A DNA stretch of 64,000 nucleotides, taken from the NCBI RefSeq assembly GCF_001487165.1, contig NZ_LN913006.1:809596-873595 (forward strand). Direction: 5' to 3'. A model generated the notes under the pieces. That model was not told where the DNA came from, did no database searches, and was given only the letters and a program-made list of their open reading frames with translations. Shown in pieces: positions 23,957-33,139 of this stretch; position 1 is the first letter of the stretch, and each line of letters opens with the position of its first letter. Source of the DNA: Blautia massiliensis (ex Durand et al. 2017) (lineage in GTDB: Bacteria > Bacillota > Clostridia > Lachnospirales > Lachnospiraceae). A program made the position numbers and the translations under genes.

Positions 23957-26002
23957 ATGACAGTAAATTTGAACATCGTGGAGAAATGTGTTTCATGCCT
24001 GAATATAAAAGAATCTTATGATCTGGCCAGGCGCATGGAACAGGAAAAAACAAATCCGGTTCTGGGATACCGTACAGCAGGCTCCCTGGCAGAGCGAAAA
24101 ACCGGAGATATGCTTTTGGAAGAAATGAAAAAAGCCGGTCTCACACAGGTAGAAAAAGATAAGATCCGTGTGGATGCATGGGAATTTAAAAAAGCGGTGA
24201 TGCGCTGCCATGACAGAGAGGGAACCTGCCGGGAGATCCAGCTTGGCGCATATCAGACGGATTTTAAGACCAATGGCTTTCAGAGGTTTGATCTTGTATA
24301 TCTTGGAAAGGGTACAGCCGACGAATATAAGGATATCGATGTGAAAGGAAAGCTGGTTCTTATCGAGATCAATCAGAGAGAAGAATGGTGGATCAACTAC
24401 CCGGTGTATCAGGCACACCTGAAGGGTGCAGCAGCTCTGATTGCCGTACAGAGCAGAGGATACGCACAGATCGATGATACGGCTTTGAATGCACAGGATA
24501 TCGCAGGACCTTCCTGTGCGCCTGCATTTTCCATGTCACGGACAGATTTTCTTATGATCCGTCAGCTGATGGAGGAAAAAAATGAGAATGGGAATCGTGT
24601 TCCGGAGCTTTCCGTGGAATTTGATGCGGACACAGAGGTGATCAAAGACCAGTATACCTACAATATCGTTGGCAAAATCCCGGGAACCGATTCGGATTCC
24701 ATGATCCTGTTAAGTGCTCACTATGATTCCTATTTTGAGGGATTTCAGGACGATAATGCGGCAGTGGCCATGATCATTGGAATTGCCAGGGCGCTGCTCC
24801 GTGGTGGCTATAAACCTCGCCATACTATTGTGGTATGTGCTCTTGCAGCAGAAGAATGGGGGATTTCCGACACAAAATATGACTGGTCCACAGGTGCTTA
24901 CCGCCAGGTATTTGAGGCGAGACCGGAGTGGCAGGGGCACGTGATCGCAGATCTGAATTTTGAGCTTCCGGCTCATGCACACAGTACCAGAGATGCAGTA
25001 CGATGTACCTATGAGTATGCGGATTTTGTGCGCAGCTTCGTGGATACTGTGCAGATGCCGGAGGGGATTTATCCGGAGGGCATGACCACGTTGTATCCCA
25101 TTGAAACCTGGTCTGATGATTTTACCATGGCTATTTCCGGGATCCCGTCCATGGTCAATGATTTCAGCGGTGGTCCCTTTATGGAAAATTATTATCATTC
25201 CCAATACGATAACCAGGATGTTTATGAGGAAGAGGTATACAGATTCCATCATGAATTTTATCTGAAACTTCTTCTGGCTATTGACAGCCTTGCTCTGCCG
25301 CCAATGGATTTCGGGCGGGTACTGGACCAAAGTATTAAGACCTTGGATACGGATCTGTGTATGCAGACCGGCGCCGACAGTACACTCCTTCTGAAAAAAA
25401 CAGAAGAGGCAAAAAAAGCGGCTGCCATCCTTGCAAAGCAGGTACGGCGCTTCAACAGCCTTCCGGAAGAAAAACGTGACTGGAAAAAAGCTGATGCCAT
25501 TACCGAAAAGCTTCTCGGTGTATTCCGGAAATCCCAGGATTATCTGGTACGTCTGGACTGGGATGACAATGTGATCTTTCCGCAGCAGGCAGTGCAGAAC
25601 AATCTTTATGCACTGAAGAAAGCGATGGGATATCTGGAAAAAGGAGAGATCGCACCTGCGCTGGAGGCTTTTTACAGTATTGACAACAACTGTTATGCCT
25701 TTCAGTTTGAGCGGGAAGTCTTTTATCATTTTACGGAATATATCTTGAAGCAGTCCCCGGATCGCCTGATGTGGGGAAAGGGCAGGATCATCCACCATGA
25801 GAACCTTTATGATCTTGTGGAAAGGCTGAAGGAAAAGAAGCCGGGTGACAGTCTGGAGGCGGAAAAGCAGAGCCTCAAGGAAGCCTGGGAAAGACAGAAG
25901 CGTTATTATGCGGATGATATTGAATATCTGATCCGTGCAGTGGAAAAGCTCAGGAATCTGATCTGCGAGGTCAGTGATATGTTTGAAAAAGGAACAGAAT
26001 AA
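23957..26002 (+). CDS. M28 family metallopeptidase with PA domain
   Basis: A 681-residue zinc aminopeptidase/glutamate carboxypeptidase II-like protein. The order is an N-terminal segment, a PA-type insertion (about 95-215), the M28 catalytic domain (about 235-445) and a helical C-terminal dimer-like domain (about 465-670). Predicted metal and catalytic residues are His255 (SAHYDS), Asp266 (DDNAA), Glu299-Glu300 (AAEEWG) and a late His in YYHSQYD. No signal peptide or membrane segment is visible, so it should be cytosolic, unusual for PA-M28 enzymes. The exact start is uncertain because GAAAGG almost touches the ATG. The GNAT gene follows by 20 bp. Confidence 0.83.
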   Translation: MTVNLNIVEKCVSCLNIKESYDLARRMEQEKTNPVLGYRTAGSLAERKTGDMLLEEMKKAGLTQVEKDKIRVDAWEFKKAVMRCHDREGTCREIQLGAYQTDFKTNGFQRFDLVYLGKGTADEYKDIDVKGKLVLIEINQREEWWINYPVYQAHLKGAAALIAVQSRGYAQIDDTALNAQDIAGPSCAPAFSMSRTDFLMIRQLMEEKNENGNRVPELSVEFDADTEVIKDQYTYNIVGKIPGTDSDSMILLSAHYDSYFEGFQDDNAAVAMIIGIARALLRGGYKPRHTIVVCALAAEEWGISDTKYDWSTGAYRQVFEARPEWQGHVIADLNFELPAHAHSTRDAVRCTYEYADFVRSFVDTVQMPEGIYPEGMTTLYPIETWSDDFTMAISGIPSMVNDFSGGPFMENYYHSQYDNQDVYEEEVYRFHHEFYLKLLLAIDSLALPPMDFGRVLDQSIKTLDTDLCMQTGADSTLLLKKTEEAKKAAAILAKQVRRFNSLPEEKRDWKKADAITEKLLGVFRKSQDYLVRLDWDDNVIFPQQAVQNNLYALKKAMGYLEKGEIAPALEAFYSIDNNCYAFQFEREVFYHFTEYILKQSPDRLMWGKGRIIHHENLYDLVERLKEKKPGDSLEAEKQSLKEAWERQKRYYADDIEYLIRAVEKLRNLICEVSDMFEKGTE

Positions 26003-26022
26003 AACCATATCTGGAGGAAAGA

Positions 26023-26658
26023 ATGGAAAGCCATAATTTATACCGAGTGAAAGAAGAAGATCTGGATAAGCTGATCCGGATATTGACCGTATGTTTTTCG
26101 GAGGATCCTCTGTATCATGCATTGATCCCGGACAGGGATACCAGAGAACGGCTGATGCCGGAGCTTTTTACCTGTGATCTTACGGAGTTTTTTGAGACCT
26201 GCGAGATCTATGCAGACAGCAGTGAGCTGAACAGTATCCTGGTAGTATCCGACGGAACGGAGCATGAAGCAGCCTTACATAATCTGATGGTGGATTTTTT
26301 TGCCCTTCTGAAAACAGATGGCTATCTGATCAAAGAGGATCCAAGTCTTGCGACCCTGCGGAAATTCATCCAGGGAAAAGACTATCTGAATTCCAGCTGG
26401 ACTTCCCAGCTTCATACAGCAGAAAGGCTTCATGTGATCTATCTGGCAGTGGCGCCGAAGATGCAGCATCACGGTCTTGCTGAAAAGCTGATGGATGAGG
26501 TGATCGATTATGCGGACAGGCATAAGCTGATGATCTCTCTGGAAACCCATAATCCGGCAAATGTTTCCATGTATGAGAAATTCGGATTTAAATTATACGG
26601 CATTGTACAGAAAAAAGGATTTGATCTGAAGCAGTACTGCATGATCAAACAGGCATAG
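26023..26658 (+). CDS. GNAT family N-acetyltransferase
   Basis: A 211-residue acetyl-CoA-dependent acetyltransferase. The core is visible in YLAVAPKMQHHGLAEKLM (motif A, acetyl-CoA loop; here Q-x-x-G-L-A) and NPANVSMYEKFGFKLYGI (motif B) at the C-terminus. The N-terminal half is variable and has no diagnostic substrate motif. CTGGAGGAAAG precedes the ATG. It lies between a peptidase and a glucosidase gene with short gaps; the shared operon says little about the acceptor. Confidence 0.85.
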   Translation: MESHNLYRVKEEDLDKLIRILTVCFSEDPLYHALIPDRDTRERLMPELFTCDLTEFFETCEIYADSSELNSILVVSDGTEHEAALHNLMVDFFALLKTDGYLIKEDPSLATLRKFIQGKDYLNSSWTSQLHTAERLHVIYLAVAPKMQHHGLAEKLMDEVIDYADRHKLMISLETHNPANVSMYEKFGFKLYGIVQKKGFDLKQYCMIKQA

Positions 26659-26669
26659 GAGGAATTACG

Positions 26670-28346
26670 ATGAAACGAAAATGGTGGCATGACAAAGTGG
26701 TATATCAGATATACCCCAAGAGCTTTTATGATTCCAACGGAGACGGGATCGGAGACATCCCGGGAATCATCAGCAAGCTTGATTATCTTAAGGAACTGGG
26801 AGCAGATATCCTCTGGCTTTCCCCAATCTATAAATCTCCCCTTGCAGACCAGGGATATGACATTGCAGATTATTATGCGATTGATCCGAGGTTTGGGACC
26901 ATGGAGGATATGGATCGTCTGATCGCAGAAGCAAAAAAAAGAGAAATGTACATCCTTATGGATCTGGTGGTAAATCACTGCTCCGATGAGCATGAGTGGT
27001 TTCAGCAGGCCATTAAGGATCCGGACGGAAAGTATGGAAATTTCTTTTATATCCGGGACAAAAAGGATGATAAAGTTCCCTGCAACTGGAGAAGCTATTT
27101 CGGTGGTCCGGTATGGGAAGAGCTTCCGGGACATCCGGATAAACAGTATCTCCATGTATTCCACAAGAAGCAGCCGGATCTCAACTGGGAGAATCCTGAA
27201 GTAAGAGAGGAAGTCTACAAAAACATCCGCTGGTGGATGGAAAAAGGGCTTGGCGGATTCCGTATTGATGCCATTATCAATATCAAGAAGAAGCTTCCGT
27301 TTTCCGATTATCCTGCCGATCGTGCAGATGGGCTCTGCAGCGTCGGGAGGATGCTGGAGGAGGCAGAAGGGATTGGAGAATTTCTGGGAGAGATGGCTGA
27401 GAAGTGCTTTCATCCCTATGATGCTTTTACTGTAGGAGAGGTCTTCAATGAAAAGGAAGATGAGATCAAAGATTTTATCGGAGAAAACGGATATTTTTCA
27501 TCCATGTTTGATTTTGAAGAAACCTGTTACGGAAAGAGCGAGGATGGCTGGTATGCATCCAAACCGTACCTGACTCCGGAAGAGTACAAGAAGTGTATTT
27601 TCCATACGCAGAAAAAGATTGGGGATACCGGCATGATCTCCAACATTATTGAGAATCATGATGAGCCAAGAGGTGTCTGTCACTATATTTCTCCGGAAGA
27701 CCGCTGTCCGGATTCAAGGAAACTCCTGGCAGGTGTTTATTTCCTGCTGAAGGGAATTCCGTTTATTTATCAGGGGCAGGAGATCGGTATGGAAAATATG
27801 GAGTTTACTTCTATGGATCAGATCGATGACATCAGTACCATCGATGAATACCAGGTAGCGCTCCGTGCCGGATGCAGTGAAAAAGAAGCGCTTGATGCTG
27901 CTTCCGCATTTTCCAGAGACAATGCCAGAACTCCGGTACAGTGGAGCGCAGAGAAAAATGCGGGATTTTCAGAAGGAGAGCCGTGGCTTGGGGTCAATCC
28001 CAATTATAAGGAGATCAATATAGAGTCCCAGTTAATGGATAGTGATTCCCTCCTTTCTTTCTACAAAAAGCTGATTGCACTGAGAAAAGCTCCGGAATAT
28101 AAAGAAACGCTTGTATACGGAACATTCGCTCCATATCAGGAAGAACAGAAGAATCTGATCGCCTATACAAGAAACGGTGAGAAAAATCTTCTGATCCTGG
28201 GAAATATGCAGGCACAGTCACAGAAGGTATCTTTGCCGGGAGAAGTAAAAGAGGTGCTTCTGAATAATCAGAAAGCTGTGGAGATCACAGAAAAAGAAAT
28301 CATTTTGAAACCGTATCAGTTTATCGTTCTGGAGACCGCTGACTGA
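26670..28346 (+). CDS. GH13 alpha-glucosidase (oligo-1,6-glucosidase type)
   Basis: A 558-residue cytosolic glycoside hydrolase. Conserved GH13 regions are DLVVNHCSDEHEW (I), GGFRIDAIINI with nucleophile Asp200 (II), FTVGEVFN with acid/base Glu257 (III) and ENHDEPR with Asp331 (IV). The overall length and the QPDLNWENPEVREEV segment match GH13_31 enzymes that split alpha-1,6 or alpha-1,4 glucosyl bonds, or sucrose. A signal peptide is absent, so it acts on imported oligosaccharides. AGGAGG precedes the ATG, 11 bp after the GNAT stop. No transporter or sugar regulator is next to it. Confidence 0.88.
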   Translation: MKRKWWHDKVVYQIYPKSFYDSNGDGIGDIPGIISKLDYLKELGADILWLSPIYKSPLADQGYDIADYYAIDPRFGTMEDMDRLIAEAKKREMYILMDLVVNHCSDEHEWFQQAIKDPDGKYGNFFYIRDKKDDKVPCNWRSYFGGPVWEELPGHPDKQYLHVFHKKQPDLNWENPEVREEVYKNIRWWMEKGLGGFRIDAIINIKKKLPFSDYPADRADGLCSVGRMLEEAEGIGEFLGEMAEKCFHPYDAFTVGEVFNEKEDEIKDFIGENGYFSSMFDFEETCYGKSEDGWYASKPYLTPEEYKKCIFHTQKKIGDTGMISNIIENHDEPRGVCHYISPEDRCPDSRKLLAGVYFLLKGIPFIYQGQEIGMENMEFTSMDQIDDISTIDEYQVALRAGCSEKEALDAASAFSRDNARTPVQWSAEKNAGFSEGEPWLGVNPNYKEINIESQLMDSDSLLSFYKKLIALRKAPEYKETLVYGTFAPYQEEQKNLIAYTRNGEKNLLILGNMQAQSQKVSLPGEVKEVLLNNQKAVEITEKEIILKPYQFIVLETAD

Positions 28347-28468
28347 TGCGGCATCAGAACAGCAGAGAAAAAAACAATAGCTATTTAGCTGACAGTCTGT
28401 TAAAATAAATGCTCGGCTGAAAAAACAGCCGTAAAGAAAGAGAATGAGAATTCAGAAGGGAATAAAGT

Positions 28469-29281
28469 ATGCTGAAGATAAAGAATTACATAAAGGCAGA
28501 AAGCCTTGAACAGGCATATGAACTGAACCAGAAAAGAACAGCCTGTGTGCTGGGCGGTATGGTCTGGCTGAAAATGGGAAACCGGAACATCATGACAGCC
28601 ATTGATCTGTCAGGTCTTGGGCTGGATACTATTACAGAAACAGAAGAAGCATTTGTGATCGGCTGTATGACACCACTTCATGCGCTGGAAACCCACAAAG
28701 AGCTGAATGCCTATACAAACAGTGCTATCCGTGAAAGTGTACGGCACATTGTGGGTGTGCAGTTTCGAAACTGTGCCACAGTGGGCGGAAGTATTTTCGG
28801 AAGATTCGGATTTTCCGATGTACTGACCATGTTTCTGGCACTGGATACCTGGGTGGAGCTGTACAATGGCGGAACCATTCCGCTGGCACAGTTTGCATCC
28901 ATGGAAAAGGATAACGATATCCTGGTAAATATCATTGTAAAAAAACAGCCGCTGAACAGTGTGTACTTAAGTCAGCGGAACAATTCCACAGATTTTCCTG
29001 TGCTCACCTGTGCGGCCGCTCTTATTGACGGAAAAGCAAGAACTGTCATTGGGGCCAGACCCGGAAAAGCAATGATCGTGGAAGATGAAGAGGAAATCTT
29101 AAAAGATTTTGTACAGATGAATGCACAGCAGAAAAAGGATGCAGCAGCATCTTTTGCCGCATATGCAGCGGAACATGTTTCTACAGACAAGAACATGCGT
29201 GCTTCAAAAGAATACAGAAGTCTTCTTGTGAAAGTCCTTACAAGAAGAGCCTGGGAAGAGATCGGAGGGAGAGCAGAATGA
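28469..29281 (+). CDS. Molybdenum hydroxylase FAD-binding subunit (XdhB/CoxM type)
   Basis: A 270-residue FAD subunit of a xanthine dehydrogenase-family enzyme. The pyrophosphate-binding region VLGGMVWLKMG near 27 and the second FAD motif NCATVGGSIFGRFGFSD near 101-117 are visible. It passes electrons from the [2Fe-2S] subunit to NAD or another acceptor. GAAGGGA precedes the ATG; its stop overlaps the next start by 4 bp (ATGA). The C-terminal part is somewhat short for the family. Confidence 0.85.
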   Translation: MLKIKNYIKAESLEQAYELNQKRTACVLGGMVWLKMGNRNIMTAIDLSGLGLDTITETEEAFVIGCMTPLHALETHKELNAYTNSAIRESVRHIVGVQFRNCATVGGSIFGRFGFSDVLTMFLALDTWVELYNGGTIPLAQFASMEKDNDILVNIIVKKQPLNSVYLSQRNNSTDFPVLTCAAALIDGKARTVIGARPGKAMIVEDEEEILKDFVQMNAQQKKDAAASFAAYAAEHVSTDKNMRASKEYRSLLVKVLTRRAWEEIGGRAE

Positions 29282-29748
29282 ATATCACTTTCTGGCTGAA
29301 TGGTGTAAAACGGCAGGCAGAGGTACGTCCGGATGAACTGCTTCTGGATTTCCTGCGGAAAAACAGCTGTTACAGCGTAAAACGTGGCTGTGAGACTGCA
29401 AACTGTGGTCTCTGTACTGTGCTGATGGATGAACGTCCGGTACTGTCCTGCTCCATGCTGGCTGCCCGCGCAGACGGGAAACGGATCGTGACTCTGGAGG
29501 GAATGCAGGAGGAAGCAAAGGAATTCGGCGCTTTTATGGCAAATGAGGGAGCAGAGCAGTGTGGCTTCTGCAATCCGGGATTTATCATGAATGTATTTGC
29601 CATGTTAAAGGAACTGGAAGATCCCACAGAAGAGGATATCCTGGAGTATCTTTCCGGAAATCTGTGCCGTTGCTCGGGATTTGTGGGACAGACCAGAAGT
29701 ATCCTGAAATTTCTCGACTATAAAAAAGGACAGGAGGAAGGAAAATGA
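29278..29748 (+). CDS. Molybdenum hydroxylase [2Fe-2S] subunit (XdhC/CoxS type)
   Basis: A 156-residue protein with the two-domain layout of the family. The plant-type cluster motif CETANCGLC near 40, with a later Cys in PVLSC, is followed by the helical domain with CGFCNPGF near 99 and CRCSGF near 136. Both [2Fe-2S] clusters should be intact. It starts within the stop of the FAD subunit and its own stop overlaps the Mo subunit by 4 bp, so all three are coupled. Confidence 0.9.
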   Translation: MNITFWLNGVKRQAEVRPDELLLDFLRKNSCYSVKRGCETANCGLCTVLMDERPVLSCSMLAARADGKRIVTLEGMQEEAKEFGAFMANEGAEQCGFCNPGFIMNVFAMLKELEDPTEEDILEYLSGNLCRCSGFVGQTRSILKFLDYKKGQEEGK

Positions 29749-32039
29749 AATACGTAAACAAGCCGGTGCCAAAAACAGATGCAATGTCGCTGGTAACCGG
29801 AAAACCGGTCTATACCGATGATCTCGCACCTTCTGACTGCCTGATCGTCAAGATCTTAAGAAGTCCTCATGCCAATGCCTGGGTGGAAGAGATCAAGACA
29901 GATGCTGCAAAGAAGATCGAGGGGATTGCCTGTGTTCTGACCTATGAGGATGTTTCCCACAAAAGATTTACCCTGGCCGGGCAGACAGCGCCGGAGATCA
30001 GTCCATGGGATCGCTATATCATAGATAAGCATGTGCGTTTTGTAGGGGATCCGGTTGCCATCGTAGCCGGTGAGACAGAAGAGGCAGTAGATAAAGCCTT
30101 GAAACGCATTAAGGTAAAATATCGTGTGGAGGAAGCAGTTCTGGATATCCACACAGCCAAGGATAATCCCATTCTGGTGCACCCGGAGGATGACTGGTAT
30201 ATGCCGATCCCGGCCGGAGGAGATAATAAGCGTAATCTCTGTTCCTCCAATGTAGAAGAAGTGGGTGATGTGGATGCCATGCTGGAAAAATGTGCGTATA
30301 CAGTAGACCAGGTTTACCACACAAAGGCAAATCAGCAGACCATGATGGAGACCTTCCGTACCTACTGTTATATGGACCATTTTCAGAGACTGACGGTGGT
30401 TTCTTCCACCCAGATCCCGTTCCATATCCGAAGGATCGTAGGAAATGCGCTGAACATTCCGTCTTCCAAAGTTCGTGTGATCAAGCCTCGTATCGGCGGG
30501 GGTTTTGGTGCAAAACAGTCTTCTGTCAGTGAGGTTTTTCCGGCACTGGTAACATGGGTTACCGGGCGTCCGTCCAAGATCGTTTTTTCCAGAAAGGAAT
30601 CCATGATCGCGTCTTCTCCGCGTCATGAGATGGAAGTCCATATCCGTATGGGTGCGGACGAAAACGGTATTGTAAAGGCAATCGATCTTTATACTCTTTC
30701 CAACACCGGTGCCTATGGAGAGCATGGGCCTACAACCGTAGGACTTTCAGGCCATAAATCCATTGCGCTGTATCGTCATACGGAAGCCTACCGTTTTGCC
30801 TATGATGTTGTTTACACCAATATGCAGGCAGCTGGCGCTTATCGTGGCTATGGTGCCACACAGGGTATTTTTGCTGTGGAGTCTGCAGCAGATGAGCTGG
30901 CTCATAAGATGGGGATGGATCCAGTAAAATTCCGTGAGCTGAACATGCCTATGGAGGGAGAGGCACTTCCAGGATATCCGGATGTACCGATCAACGGCAG
31001 TTGTACCATGGATAAATGCCTTGCCCGTGCAAAGGAAATGATCGGATGGGATGAGAAATATCCGTTCCGTGATATGGGTAACGGCAAAGTACGGGGTGTC
31101 GGTATCGCTATGGCCATGCAGGGCTCATCAATTGCAGGGATCGATGTCGGCGGAGCAGACATTAAATTAAATGAGGATGGTTCCTATACCCTGGCACTTG
31201 GATGTTCTGATATGGGAACCGGCTGTGATACCATTCTTGCTCAGATGGCAGCAGACTGTCTGGATACAGATATGAAAAATATCGTGGTATTCAGTGTGGA
31301 TACAGATATTTCTCCCTATGATTCCGGTTCTTATGCATCTTCCACAACCTATGCAACCGGAAATGCCGTGATCCAGGCCTGCGGAGAACTCAGAAAGAGA
31401 ATCCACGCTTTTGGCGCACAGATGCTTGGAGTATCTGCAGAGGATTCTGATTTTGACGGAGAAAAAGTCCGCACAGAAGACGGAAAAGAGGTAACGCTGC
31501 AGCAGATCGCAGGAAAAGCGACCTGTGGAGTCTGCAGTGAGCTTCAGGTTGTAAAAGAATATTCTTCTCCGATCTCTCCGCCACCGTTTATGGTAGGTGC
31601 CGCTGAAGTGGAGGTCGATAAAGAGACCGGACAGATCGATGTCATTGATTATGTGGGCGTGATCGACTGTGGAACTCCGATCAATCCAAATCTTGCCAGA
31701 GTGCAGGCAGAAGGCGGTATCGGTCAGGGAATCGGAATGGTTCTGTATGAGGATGTACAGTATACAGATAAGGGAAAGATCCGTAACAATTCTTTTATGC
31801 AGTATAAGATCCCCAACCGTATGGATATTCCGAAGGTGCGGATCGAGTTTGAGAGCAGCTACGAGAAGACAGGTCCTTTCGGTGCAAAATCCATTGGTGA
31901 GCTTGTGATCGATACACCTTGTCCGGCTATTGCTAATGCGGTTTATAATGCAACAGGTGTACGTGTCAGAGAGCTCCCGATCACTCCGGAGAAGGTTGCA
32001 ATGGGAATCCTTGCCAGAGAAGCCGGAGAGAAGGTGTGA
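29745..32039 (+). CDS. Molybdenum hydroxylase molybdopterin-binding subunit
   Basis: A 764-residue catalytic subunit. Molybdopterin motifs include GGGFGAKQ (251-258), AYRGYG (365-370, Arg367) and GAKSIGE with the catalytic Glu719. In purine-oxidising XDH the residue at the end of GGGFGxK is Glu; here it is Gln258, so the substrate may not be a standard purine. No molybdopterin-maturation (XdhC-type chaperone), purine transporter or selenium gene is nearby. It ends one base before a membrane-protein gene. Annotation as xanthine dehydrogenase would be a family-level guess. Confidence 0.85.
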   Translation: MKYVNKPVPKTDAMSLVTGKPVYTDDLAPSDCLIVKILRSPHANAWVEEIKTDAAKKIEGIACVLTYEDVSHKRFTLAGQTAPEISPWDRYIIDKHVRFVGDPVAIVAGETEEAVDKALKRIKVKYRVEEAVLDIHTAKDNPILVHPEDDWYMPIPAGGDNKRNLCSSNVEEVGDVDAMLEKCAYTVDQVYHTKANQQTMMETFRTYCYMDHFQRLTVVSSTQIPFHIRRIVGNALNIPSSKVRVIKPRIGGGFGAKQSSVSEVFPALVTWVTGRPSKIVFSRKESMIASSPRHEMEVHIRMGADENGIVKAIDLYTLSNTGAYGEHGPTTVGLSGHKSIALYRHTEAYRFAYDVVYTNMQAAGAYRGYGATQGIFAVESAADELAHKMGMDPVKFRELNMPMEGEALPGYPDVPINGSCTMDKCLARAKEMIGWDEKYPFRDMGNGKVRGVGIAMAMQGSSIAGIDVGGADIKLNEDGSYTLALGCSDMGTGCDTILAQMAADCLDTDMKNIVVFSVDTDISPYDSGSYASSTTYATGNAVIQACGELRKRIHAFGAQMLGVSAEDSDFDGEKVRTEDGKEVTLQQIAGKATCGVCSELQVVKEYSSPISPPPFMVGAAEVEVDKETGQIDVIDYVGVIDCGTPINPNLARVQAEGGIGQGIGMVLYEDVQYTDKGKIRNNSFMQYKIPNRMDIPKVRIEFESSYEKTGPFGAKSIGELVIDTPCPAIANAVYNATGVRVRELPITPEKVAMGILAREAGEKV

Positions 32040-32040
32040 A

Positions 32041-33105
32041 ATGCAGGAGCTGATACTGGCAATTGCCGGACTAATCCTGGAGCTGCTGGTATTTTTCTGT
32101 GCAGGAAGTCTGCTGACACGGATACTGAAAATGAAGGCGGAAGTAACCATGGAACTGGTCTTGGGATATCTTCTGTATTTTGCGGTTTTTGAGATACTTG
32201 CAGTTCCTATGACACTGAAATGGGTAAAACTGAGTACCTTTTCGCATCTGTGGATGGTGATCATGGCAGCTTGTGTACTGGCAGCATGTCTGTTTGCGCA
32301 TAAACTTTGGAAGGGACAGCTGGACCGGATAGGAGAAACATTTCGGAAGCATTCACTGCTGCTGCTTTTGACCGCTGCGGCAGTGATCCTGCAGTGTTTT
32401 CTGGTGGCTGCATATCAGGACGTTACTGCAGATGCAACACATTATATTGGTTCAGTAAGCACTTCCGTGTATACAGACACTCTTGCCCGATACAGTCCGC
32501 TTACCGGTGTTATCCAGAGAAATTTTAATCTCCGCTATGATCTTTCTGCATATCCGATGAACAATGCGGTGTGGTGTGTCCTTCTGGGCATCCACCCGAT
32601 CGTTCAGTCCAAGGTCGTGATGTCTGTGATCAACATGCTGATGATCAATCTTCTGATCTACCAGATCGGAAAAAGCTTTTTTCGTGGAGATGAAAAAAAA
32701 GCAGACCTGATGGTTCTTTTTGTGTGTCTGATGCAATTGTTTTCTTTTTCTATCTATACAACAGGAACCTTTGCGTTTATGCGGGTTTATGAAGGGAAGG
32801 CCCTGCTGGCAAATATTTCCATTCCGGCAGCGCTTCTGGTAAGTATACGGCTCTGGCTCAACAAAGATGGCAGAAATAAAGAGAGCTGGGTGCTGCTTTT
32901 CATTGCTGCAGTCAGTGCGTTGACGTTTTCAGGATCCTCCCTTATTTATCCTGCAGTAGTCAGTACGGCGATCCTTCCGGTGATGGTGCTGAAGAAAAAG
33001 ATTTCCTACGCGATTCCCTATGCGCTTTGTATGCTGCCGGGATTTTTGTATGCCCTGGTTTATTTTTCGGCGAAGCTTGGATGGATCGCATTTCCGGCAT
33101 CATAG
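32041..33105 (+). CDS. Polytopic membrane protein, DUF6077-like N-terminal part
   Basis: A 354-residue hydrophobic protein with about nine predicted membrane segments. An extracytoplasmic stretch contains DVTADATHYIGSVSTSVYTD near 135-155, a pattern I associate with DUF6077-type proteins and with glycosyltransferase-like GT-C folds. The ATG is one base after the Mo-subunit stop, with GGAGAGAAGG upstream. It ends abruptly after a membrane segment. The next gene carries further membrane segments and a soluble tail, so these may be two halves of one protein. Confidence 0.6.
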   Translation: MQELILAIAGLILELLVFFCAGSLLTRILKMKAEVTMELVLGYLLYFAVFEILAVPMTLKWVKLSTFSHLWMVIMAACVLAACLFAHKLWKGQLDRIGETFRKHSLLLLLTAAAVILQCFLVAAYQDVTADATHYIGSVSTSVYTDTLARYSPLTGVIQRNFNLRYDLSAYPMNNAVWCVLLGIHPIVQSKVVMSVINMLMINLLIYQIGKSFFRGDEKKADLMVLFVCLMQLFSFSIYTTGTFAFMRVYEGKALLANISIPAALLVSIRLWLNKDGRNKESWVLLFIAAVSALTFSGSSLIYPAVVSTAILPVMVLKKKISYAIPYALCMLPGFLYALVYFSAKLGWIAFPAS

Positions 33106-33139
33106 GAAACTGGGAAGATACTATGGATAGGAGAAGAAA

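Noticed and set aside
24710-26122. 470-codon minus-strand frame over the M28 peptidase
   Set aside because: The plus-strand peptidase has all catalytic motifs; this frame has none.
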